A program made the position numbers and the translations under genes. Positions 1-5,425 of a stretch of DNA of 9,131 nt are shown here, in pieces. The notes under the pieces were generated by a model. That model was not told where the DNA came from. It saw nothing but the letters and a program-made list of their open reading frames with translations, and ran no database searches. The stretch is from Hellea sp. (GTDB taxonomy: Bacteria; Pseudomonadota; Alphaproteobacteria; Caulobacterales; Maricaulaceae), in contig JAHDEU010000063.1 in the NCBI GenBank assembly GCA_020628635.1, positions 1 through 9,131 of the forward strand. Reading direction: 5' to 3'. Each line of letters opens with the position of its first letter. Positions within the stretch are counted from its first letter, which is position 1.

Positions 1-10
1 GATGGCTAAG

Positions 11-200
11 CAGATCAACTCCTCCCCTCTGAGGGGAGGTGGCCGAGCGAAGCGATGGTCGGAGGGGTAGAGTCACTCTGGTCTAACGACTAGACACCTT
101 ACCCCTCCGTCACCCACTCGCTACGCTCGTGGCGACCCTCGCCGTCGGTCCGCTCCGCGGTCCTTTGGGTTCGACCCCTAAGAGGGGAGGAATTGATTGG
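11..200. repeat. nested palindromic intergenic element
   Basis: The ends form an imperfect terminal inverted repeat: 11-36 against the reverse complement of 175-200, about 22 of 26 matching by eye, with 18 of 20 identical over 17-36 against 175-194. The left end contains a perfect 19-nt palindrome (21-39, 9-bp arms). Inside lies a second perfect 10-bp inverted repeat, cggaggggta at 60-69 with its complement at 100-109. Nested polypurine/polypyrimidine elements of this kind are scattered between genes in many alphaproteobacterial genomes. No coding capacity is evident. It is probably a non-autonomous repeat of the MITE/REP kind; its mobility and function are unknown. Confidence 0.7.
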
Positions 201-224
201 TAGGGTCACTAAAATTTAAGATGA

Positions 225-372
225 CCCCATCTCGCCGACTTGATCGGCGAGCCCATGGCAGGACAATTGGCTATTGCATTGGTCGCGTGGCTCTGGGTCC
301 GGCTAAACATGCCCTCGCTAACCAGCCCAAACACCGGTCCATGGGCTCGCCGATCAAGTCGGCGAGATGGGG
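225..372. repeat. perfect 34-bp inverted repeat with 80-nt spacer
   Basis: The left arm 225-258 and right arm 339-372 are perfect reverse complements over 34 bp, separated by an 80-nt spacer (259-338). Each arm contains a smaller hairpin, ctcgccga-cttga-tcggcgag (231-251 in the left arm). Each arm is therefore itself a REP-like unit, and the pair resembles a REPIN-type doublet. As RNA it would fold into a very stable long stem. No gene overlaps it credibly; the open frame crossing it on the plus strand is a by-product of the repeat. Confidence 0.85.
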
Positions 373-405
373 CTTAGGGGAAAGGGTGCGGAGTCCCACC
401 AACAT

Positions 406-515
406 CGTCCCCGGACTTGATCCGGGGCCTATTCGCATCGACGTCCGGCTGTTGACGAGAGTGCGTCATCAGCCAGACCCCAATGCGAATGGACCCCGGG
501 TCGAGCCCGGGGACG
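406..515. repeat. REP doublet (REPIN-like), ccccgg-type
   Basis: Left unit 406-440 and right unit 481-515 are inverted copies matching at 29 of 35 positions, with a 40-nt spacer. Every mismatch is a transition. Each unit contains a hairpin: ccccgga-cttga-tccgggg on the left (about 410-428) and ccccggg-ctcga-cccgggg on the right, read on the minus strand. The closing A-T pair of the left stem is a G-C pair in the right stem, a compensatory change. The element begins 4 nt past the stop of the minus-strand decarboxylase gene, so it lies in that gene's 3' untranslated region and may stabilise or end its transcript. A nearly identical left unit occurs at 2164-2186. Confidence 0.85.
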
Positions 516-519
516 GTGG

Positions 520-1899
520 TCAACGGGACCGGCTCACCAACCCCGGCCGCTCCGCCACGAACGCCTCCAGCGTCTCGAAAAACGCATCAATATCCGCAAA
601 CGCATTGTTCCCGTTGATCGTGACCAACCGAACGAAGGTATCGCCCCGGAACGACCCATATCCCACCAGCAGCTCCGCCTCCTCATACAGCGCGGTGCAG
701 AGAGCTTCCGCCGCTATCCCCTTGTAATTGAAGCACACGGCCACCGTGTCATCGACGCTGTAGTCCGTGTAGTCGGGGTGAGCCCGCACATAGGCCCGCC
801 CCCTATCGGCCAGCGCGAACTGGTGCTCCACGAACTCCGCCAGCCCCTTGGTCCCGACGCTCTTCCACAGCGTCCAGAACTTCAGCGCGTCGTTCCGGCG
901 GCCGCATTGCAGCGAAGTCTTGCCCGGATTGTAGTCGTCTCCGTCGGTCTGGTAGAGATAGCTTGCATCGTTGGAAAAGGTCGTGTGCAGCGCGCGCGCA
1001 TCGCGCACCATGATGAGCGAGGTGGACAGCGGCGTGCCGAGCATTTTGTGCGCGTTGAGCGTGAAGCTGTCGACGCGCTGCACGCCCTTGATCAGCGTCC
1101 GGTAGCGCTCGCTGAAGATCGCCGCGCCGCCGTAAGCGCCGTCGACATGCAGCCACAGGCCGAACTCCTCCGCAGCATTCGCGGCCGCATCCAGATCGTC
1201 ATAGGCGCCGAGCACGGTCGTGCCCGACGTGCAGTTGATCAGCACCGGATGCAGCCCCGCCGCCTTGTCCGCGACGATGGCGTCTCGGAGCGCCGCCATG
1301 TCCATCGCGCCGCGGTCATCGGTCGCAATGTGCCGGACATTGTCGCGCCCGATGCCGCAAAAGGCCGCGTTCTTGGGCGTGCTGTAATGGCTCTCGACCG
1401 ACGTGTAGACCGTCATCCCGCCGCTCATCCCGGCATGGCGCACGTCGGGCTTGGCCGCGTCGCGTGCCATCAGCATGCCCATGAAATTCGTCATCGATCC
1501 GCCCGGAGCCAGTGTGCCGCCGGAGCGTTCGTCCCAGCCGATCATGTCGCAGAGCGCTCGGATGAGCGTTTTCTCCACCGCGATCTGCGGACCCGCCGCC
1601 TTGTAGGTCGCCATGCTGTTGTTGAGCATGACGGAGAGCAGGTCGCCGAGCGTCGCGGTCGGCTGCCGTCCGCCGAAGAGTTGATTGAAGAAGGCCGGCG
1701 TCGCCGTGCGCGGCGTGGCGAGGACGAGGTCGGTGAGGGCGGTCTCCAGCGCATCCGCGCCGAGGCCGTCGTCGGACAGGGCGAGGTCGAGCCGCTCGCC
1801 GAGTTCGTCAACGGGCAGGAACGGCGCGACGGGCTCGCGTTCTTCGGCTTCGAGCAGGGCCGTCGCGATGCGGTTGAAGGTGTCGAGGGTGGCTTTCAT
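520..1899 (-). CDS. PLP-dependent group II decarboxylase, GAD/CSAD-like
   Basis: This is a 459-residue enzyme predicted to remove the alpha-carboxyl group of an amino acid with pyridoxal phosphate, in the cytoplasm. Visible hallmarks are FFNQLFGG (70-77), the PLP phosphate region APGGSMTN (131-138), TSGTT (224-228), HVDGAYGG with the PLP-nitrogen Asp253, and NAHK with Lys285 as the Schiff-base lysine. LQCGRRNDALKFWTLWK (330-346) resembles the matching segment of animal glutamate and cysteine-sulfinate decarboxylases more than aromatic amino acid decarboxylases. The substrate cannot be fixed from motifs: glutamate, aspartate and cysteine sulfinate are all candidates. The length is near that of CSAD. 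The start is uncertain. ATG at 1899 has no clear Shine-Dalgarno; a GTG at 1950 would add 17 residues and has GGTGA 7 nt upstream, but the added residues look non-conserved. The gene stands alone, flanked on both sides by repeat-filled spacers. Confidence 0.88.
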   Translation of the reverse strand: MKATLDTFNRIATALLEAEEREPVAPFLPVDELGERLDLALSDDGLGADALETALTDLVLATPRTATPAFFNQLFGGRQPTATLGDLLSVMLNNSMATYKAAGPQIAVEKTLIRALCDMIGWDERSGGTLAPGGSMTNFMGMLMARDAAKPDVRHAGMSGGMTVYTSVESHYSTPKNAAFCGIGRDNVRHIATDDRGAMDMAALRDAIVADKAAGLHPVLINCTSGTTVLGAYDDLDAAANAAEEFGLWLHVDGAYGGAAIFSERYRTLIKGVQRVDSFTLNAHKMLGTPLSTSLIMVRDARALHTTFSNDASYLYQTDGDDYNPGKTSLQCGRRNDALKFWTLWKSVGTKGLAEFVEHQFALADRGRAYVRAHPDYTDYSVDDTVAVCFNYKGIAAEALCTALYEEAELLVGYGSFRGDTFVRLVTINGNNAFADIDAFFETLEAFVAERPGLVSRSR

Positions 1900-1973
1900 G
1901 GACGGGGCTTTGGCGATGTTGGGTGAGGGGCGCAAGCTGCGGATGGACACAGCCCGGTCACCGCGCCCTACGT

Positions 1974-2047
1974 GCGAGGCCCCGGCCGCAAGGGCCGGGG
2001 ACGAGCGTGTGCTCTCCAGTTCCCGGCCCCCGTGGCCGGGACCTTGC
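1974..2047. repeat. paired ccggcc-type hairpins
   Basis: Hairpin one is at 1980-2000, with perfect 8-bp arms ccccggcc/ggccgggg and a 5-nt loop. Hairpin two is at 2021-2041, with arms tcccggcc/ggccggga. The two units are inverted relative to each other, about 24 of 32 matching by eye (1974-2005 against the reverse complement of 2016-2047), separated by 10 nt. This is another REP-doublet architecture with a stem and loop different from the units at 406-515. It lies upstream of the decarboxylase start. Confidence 0.65.
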
Positions 2048-2163
2048 TCGGCTTTTCGCGATGGCTGCGGCGATACTCTTGCTTTGTCGTTGAGCAGGAG
2101 GGCTTTCGCAACGCGGTTGGGTTGCAGACCAAATAAGTCGGTCGCCTAACGTTAATGCGACCA

Positions 2164-2186
2164 GGCCCCGGATCAAGTCCGGGGAC
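2164..2186 (-). repeat. solitary REP unit, ccccgga-cttga-tccgggg type
   Basis: On the minus strand this carries the same palindrome as 407-429, a perfect 23-bp match that extends to 27 of 28 identical bases. It lies about 1.7 kb away in opposite orientation. No partner unit of the same type lies next to it, so it looks like a single REP rather than a doublet. Such palindromes are common intergenic repeats in alphaproteobacteria. Confidence 0.85.
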
Positions 2187-2221
2187 AATGTAGTCTAAGA
2201 CAGGTGACGTCTCTCCCGTTT

Positions 2222-2319
2222 CTCATCCCCGAGCAGGCGGGGATCCAGCCATCGGTTAGTGGACTAGAGCGGACAGCGTGCAGCCTTGGAACCTGGATCC
2301 CCGCCTCCGCGGGGATGAG
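2222..2319. repeat. inverted repeat pair, ctcatccccg...ggggatccag type
   Basis: Left unit 2222-2248 and right unit 2293-2319 are inverted copies matching at 25 of 27 positions, with a 44-nt spacer. Each unit contains a short CCCCG/CGGGG hairpin; the right unit is the more symmetric. The sequence class, with cggggatccag at one end, is a common alphaproteobacterial intergenic repeat. It starts 30 nt past the aminopeptidase stop codon on the minus strand and could form a strong 3' structure in that transcript. No T-run follows on the minus strand, so it is not a classic intrinsic terminator. Confidence 0.85.
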
Positions 2320-2349
2320 TGAAGAGAATGAGGAATAAGCCAAGCGCTC

Positions 2350-4173
2350 TCAAAGCACAGCACACGCCGCCTTCAGCCACACTTTCACCGCTCCGCTCAC
2401 CTTCGGCGAAATCTCCTCCCATACCCGCGCGTGGTAGCGGTCCATGTAGTCGCGCTCGGCCCGGCTCAGCATGTCCACATCGATCAGGGCGCGGTGGATC
2501 GGCGCGAGGGTCAGGGTGTGGAAGCCAAGCATGTCGCGCTCGCCGCCGGGGATCGCCTCTGGCGCGGTGACATATTGCAGGTTCTCGATGCGGATACCGT
2601 ATTCGCCGGTCTTGTAGTAGCCCGGCTCGTTGGACACGATCATGCCCGGCTCCAGCGCTACGGAATTCGGAGTCTTGCTGATGCGCTGCGGGCCCTCGTG
2701 GACGCCGAGGAAGACGCCGACGCCGTGGCCCGTGCCGTGGTCGTAATCCAGCCCCGCCGCCCAGAGCGGCGCGCGGGCGAGGGCGTCGAGATTGGACCCG
2801 GTCGTGCCTTCCGGGAAGCGCACCGTGGCCAGCGCGATATGACCCTGCAGCACCAGCGTGAAGCGCTCGCGCATTTCCTGCGTCGGCTCTCCGATCGGCA
2901 CCGTGCGCGTGACGTCGGTGGTGCCGTCCACATATTGCGCACCGCTGTCGATCAGGAACAGCGTGCCGGGCGCGAGCGTCTGCACCGTGTCGGTGTTGAC
3001 GCGGTAGTGCACGACGGCACCGTTGGAGCCCGCGCCCGAAATGCTCTCGAACGACAGGTCGCGCAGCTCTCCGGTCGCGCGGCGATAGCCTTCCAGCTGC
3101 ACGGCGGCGTCGATCTCGTCATAGCGGCCGCTCTGCGCTTCGGTGTCGAGCCAGTGCAGGAACTCGATCAGCGCGGCGGCGTCGCGGCGGTGGGCGGCCT
3201 CGGTCCCGCGCAGCTCGGCCTGCGATTTCCGCGCCTTGGGCAGCGCCACCGGGTCGGGCTGCGCCAGCACGGTCGCGCCAGCGTCGGTCAGACTCTGCGA
3301 ATGCCAGGCAGAACTCGTCGCCGGGTCCACAATGACCGTCTTGCCGATAAGCTGGCCCATGTCTGCGGGGAGCTCGCTCTCCTCGCGCACCGTCACGTCA
3401 TTGCCCAGATGGCGGCGAAGATCGTCCGTGATCTTTTCGGGATCGGTGTAGAGCGTCACGCGGCCCTGGTCGTCGATCAGCGCATTGCCGAGCAGCAGCG
3501 GCGTGCAGCGCACATCCGAGCCGCGCAGGTTCAGCAGCCACGCCACGCTGGCAGGCGCGGTGATGACGGCGGCGTCGGCACCAGCATCGGCGATGATCTG
3601 CGCGATCTCGCCCCGCTTTTCCGCATGGGAGCGACCCGCCAGGCTGTCGGGCTGCACCGAGACCTTGCCGCGCGGCGGCTCCGGACGGTCGGTCCAGGCG
3701 GTATCGATCGGGTTGGTGTCGAGCGCGACCAGCGTGCCGCCCGCCGCGCGCACAGCCTTGCGAATGGCCGCGACGGCCCGCGGGGAGTGCAGCTTGGGAT
3801 CATAGCCGATGCGCTCGCCCGGGCGCACATTCTCGCGCAGCCAGCTGGCCACGCCGTGCTCCAGCCGGGCGTAGTCGAACAGCTCGCCATCCACCTGCGC
3901 GCGAACCTGCAGCGTGTAGCGGCCATCGACGAACATGACCGCGCGATCGGTGAACACCGCCGCCGCGCCGGCCGAGCCGGTGAAGCCCGTCGCCCACATC
4001 AGCCGCTCATTGTGTGCGGGGAGGTACTCGTTGTTGTACTCGTCCTCATGCGGGATCAGCAGGCCGTCCAGCCCGGCTTCCGCCAGCGCGGCCCGCAGGA
4101 CTGGCACGTTGTCGCGCCCCATTTGCGGTCCGCCGACCACGTCGAATGTCTGTATCGTGTCTTGTCTACCCAT
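2350..4173 (-). CDS. Xaa-Pro aminopeptidase, M24B family
   Basis: This is a 607-residue cytosolic metallopeptidase predicted to release the N-terminal residue from peptides with proline in second position. It has the three-domain form also seen in eukaryotic aminopeptidase P1: a creatinase-like N-terminal domain (about 20-160), a second creatinase-like domain (about 165-310), the pita-bread catalytic domain (about 325-540) and a short M24 C-terminal segment (about 548-607). All five dinuclear metal ligands are visible: Asp409 (LIDSG), Asp420 (TTDVTRT), His483 (GTGHGVG), Glu516 (NEPGYY) and Glu530 (GIRIEN). His389 (VVHYR) and His492 (VHEGP) are probable substrate or proton-shuttle residues. 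The start at 4173 keeps the N-terminal QTFDVVGGP segment. An internal ATG at 4122 would still keep the domain. No strong Shine-Dalgarno is visible. The gene diverges from the small gene at 4376. Confidence 0.95.
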   Translation of the reverse strand: MGRQDTIQTFDVVGGPQMGRDNVPVLRAALAEAGLDGLLIPHEDEYNNEYLPAHNERLMWATGFTGSAGAAAVFTDRAVMFVDGRYTLQVRAQVDGELFDYARLEHGVASWLRENVRPGERIGYDPKLHSPRAVAAIRKAVRAAGGTLVALDTNPIDTAWTDRPEPPRGKVSVQPDSLAGRSHAEKRGEIAQIIADAGADAAVITAPASVAWLLNLRGSDVRCTPLLLGNALIDDQGRVTLYTDPEKITDDLRRHLGNDVTVREESELPADMGQLIGKTVIVDPATSSAWHSQSLTDAGATVLAQPDPVALPKARKSQAELRGTEAAHRRDAAALIEFLHWLDTEAQSGRYDEIDAAVQLEGYRRATGELRDLSFESISGAGSNGAVVHYRVNTDTVQTLAPGTLFLIDSGAQYVDGTTDVTRTVPIGEPTQEMRERFTLVLQGHIALATVRFPEGTTGSNLDALARAPLWAAGLDYDHGTGHGVGVFLGVHEGPQRISKTPNSVALEPGMIVSNEPGYYKTGEYGIRIENLQYVTAPEAIPGGERDMLGFHTLTLAPIHRALIDVDMLSRAERDYMDRYHARVWEEISPKVSGAVKVWLKAACAVL

Positions 4174-4375
4174 GCCCGCGCCATACGCGCTGGGGCCGGG
4201 CGGGGGAAGCGGTCTCTAACGTTACTGAGTTGCTAACGGTTCATTGCAAATCTGCATGGCTGGAGCCCTGTCGCGGTTGTTCTTTAATGTGGCCGAACTC
4301 CATACATGCCCGTCGTCCAAGCGGCGGACCCGCTATCCTGCCTTGTCCGCCCACACGATAAGAAGAAAGAAAACC
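4174..4375. promoter_or_regulatory. divergent intergenic region
   Basis: This 202-bp spacer separates the minus-strand aminopeptidase from the plus-strand small gene, so promoters for both should lie here. A pair of similar AT-richer words, ctaacgtta (4216-4224) and ctaacggtt (4233-4241), stands out against the GC-rich background and could be an operator or part of a promoter. I cannot identify a confident -35/-10 pair on either strand. The last 15 bases (4361-4375) are a purine-rich run that serves as the ribosome binding site of the small gene. Confidence 0.4.
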
Positions 4376-4507
4376 ATGTCCTATCAATTCGATACGACCC
4401 AGTTGCGCAACGCCGTTGCCGCGAAACCCCAGGCCATCGCCCCTTCGGCACGCCTGCTGTCCCGCCGCAACGCCCGTCAGGCACGCCGCCTGATCCGCGC
4501 GATCTAG
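4376..4507 (+). CDS. small basic protein of unknown function (43 aa)
   Basis: This is a short gene I do not recognise. The product starts MSYQFDTTQL, has an Ala/Pro-rich middle, and ends in the arginine-rich segment RLLSRRNARQARRLIRAI (26-43). It contains eight Arg, one Lys and a single acidic residue, so it is strongly cationic. It has no signal peptide or membrane segment. The C-terminal half could form an amphipathic basic helix suited to nucleic acid, ribosome or membrane binding; this is inference. ATG 4376 is chosen because a purine run, agaagaaagaaaa (4361-4373), lies just upstream, although the frame is open back to 4244. A strong intrinsic terminator begins 23 nt after the stop. The own RBS, the terminator and the sense of transcription opposite to all neighbours argue for a real single-gene unit. 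Confidence 0.65.
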   Translation: MSYQFDTTQLRNAVAAKPQAIAPSARLLSRRNARQARRLIRAI

Positions 4508-4529
4508 GTCTCCCCAGACATAGCGACTC

Positions 4530-4565
4530 AAGCCCGGCCCGGTTCTACCGGTTGCCGGGCTTTTT
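4530..4565 (+). terminator. Rho-independent terminator of the small gene
   Basis: The stem is gcccggc (4532-4538) paired with gccgggc (4554-4560), extended at its base by A-T pairs at 4530-4531. An inner ccggt/accgg helix (4539-4543 with 4547-4551) sits above a two-base bulge. Five T residues follow on the plus strand (4561-4565). On the minus strand the hairpin begins just after the prmA stop codon but is followed by CTTGAG rather than a T-run, so termination of prmA there should be weak. The last T overlaps the final base of the prmA stop codon. Confidence 0.88.
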
Positions 4566-5425
4566 CATTTCCGGGCGAGGAGGGACGTCCAGCCATCGAC
4601 GGAGGGTTGCGGCTCGACCTTCAGGCCCTGCGCGCGGAAGGCCTCGGCCACCCATTCCGTCTGATTGTCGAGAATGCCGGCGAGCACGGCCCGGCCGCCG
4701 GGCGCGATGGCCGCCGCAATCTCCGCCGCCATGCCGCGCAGCGGGCCTGCCATGATGTTGGCGAGAACGAGGTCGAAACGCTTGCCCGACAGCGCGTCGG
4801 TGTCGAAGCCGTCCGCCTGTACGCAATCGAAAGACACGCCGTTCGCGTCTGCGGTGCGCTCCGCAACCTCCACCGCGTCCGCGTCGATGTCGGTCGCGAG
4901 CACTTGCGCATCCGGCCATATCCTCAGCGCGGCAATGGCGAGAAGGCCGGTGCCCGTGCCGAGGTCGAGCACGGTCTTCGGCGCGAACCCGCCCGCTTCC
5001 AATCCGTCGATCATTGCCAGGCAGGCCAGCGTCGTGCCGTGATGGCCCGTGCCGAAGGCGAGGCCCGCATCGACCAGTATCGGGAACTCCGCATCATCCG
5101 GCGCGGCGTCGTGGCTGCCATGCACGGCGAATCGGCCCGCGCGGATGACGGGCAGGCCGGACTGGCTGAGGCTGACCCAATCCTCGTCGGGCAGGGCGGA
5201 GACGGTGGCCTCGATCCCGTTAGGCAGTGTCCTGCGCGCGGCCTCCGCCGTTGCCTCGTCCGCATAGAGCGCCTGCACCTGCACATGGTCCGGACCGTCA
5301 TCGAAGACGGAGACGGACAGAGCATCGGCCAGCTCCGCGAAGCCGAGGGCCTCTGCGATGTCGTAGCCGCGGTCTTTGGTGGCGCGCACATCCAGCGCCC
5401 ATTTCGCAGCCTCGTCCATGCTCAT
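4565..5425 (-). CDS. prmA: ribosomal protein L11 methyltransferase
   Basis: PrmA transfers methyl groups from S-adenosylmethionine to lysines and the N-terminal amino group of ribosomal protein L11 in the cytoplasm. The 286-residue product has the expected layout: an N-terminal L11-recognition domain (about 1-100), the PrmA signature DAGLAFGTGHHGTT (119-132), SAM-binding motif I DLGTGTG (154-160), the acidic motif ATDIDADAV (177-185), and NIMAGPL (223-229), the counterpart of the family's NI(L)A.PL motif. Two starts are possible. ATG 5425 overlaps the upstream stop codon as ATGA. ATG 5419, two codons later, lies at better spacing (9 nt) from the GAGG of GCGAGGGAA; spacing to ATG 5425 is only 3 nt. 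It is the third gene of the minus-strand operon with uvrD and the lipoprotein gene, and probably depends on translational coupling. Confidence 0.95.
   Translation of the reverse strand: MSMDEAAKWALDVRATKDRGYDIAEALGFAELADALSVSVFDDGPDHVQVQALYADEATAEAARRTLPNGIEATVSALPDEDWVSLSQSGLPVIRAGRFAVHGSHDAAPDDAEFPILVDAGLAFGTGHHGTTLACLAMIDGLEAGGFAPKTVLDLGTGTGLLAIAALRIWPDAQVLATDIDADAVEVAERTADANGVSFDCVQADGFDTDALSGKRFDLVLANIMAGPLRGMAAEIAAAIAPGGRAVLAGILDNQTEWVAEAFRAQGLKVEPQPSVDGWTSLLARK

Larger units (their letters stand above)
1900..2349. other. non-coding spacer rich in palindromes
   Basis: This 450-bp gap between the decarboxylase and aminopeptidase genes holds three palindromic elements, listed separately at 1974-2047, 2164-2186 and 2222-2319. 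The remaining stretch, 2048-2163, shows no gene, convincing promoter or further repeat that I can support. The only minus-strand open frame (1958-2188) begins within the REP copy, where the repeat translates as SPDLIRG, and it lacks any recognisable domain. The decarboxylase promoter must lie here if the gene has its own, but no clear -35/-10 pair stands out. Confidence 0.7.

Noticed and set aside
225..372. The 34-bp inverted repeat as an insertion-sequence terminal repeat
   Set aside because: The 80-nt interior cannot encode a transposase and no target duplication is evident at the edges. A REP doublet is the simpler reading.
197..727. Plus-strand open frame of 176 codons across the left repeats
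   Set aside because: It translates the inverted-repeat arms and then runs antisense through the end of the decarboxylase gene. It has no domain and no convincing ribosome binding site.
2141..2160. Possible CtrA-type site at ctaacgttaatg
   Set aside because: It has TTAA-like half sites, but the spacing does not fit the TTAA-N7-TTAA consensus and it is not placed near a clear promoter.
1958..2188. Minus-strand open frame of 76 codons beginning MSPDLIRG
   Set aside because: The first residues are the translation of the REP unit at 2164-2186, and the end lies in the hairpins at 1974-2047. This is a common false gene in alphaproteobacterial genomes.
2431..4236. 601-codon plus-strand frame opposite the aminopeptidase
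   Set aside because: It is a GC-rich antisense shadow. The minus strand carries the full set of M24 metal ligands, and this frame shows only Arg/Ala/Val-rich sequence.
4244..4375. Upstream extension of the small gene to 87 codons
   Set aside because: The extra residues lack a ribosome binding site, are rich in Cys/Arg/Ser with no pattern, and would bury the purine-rich RBS inside the coding region.
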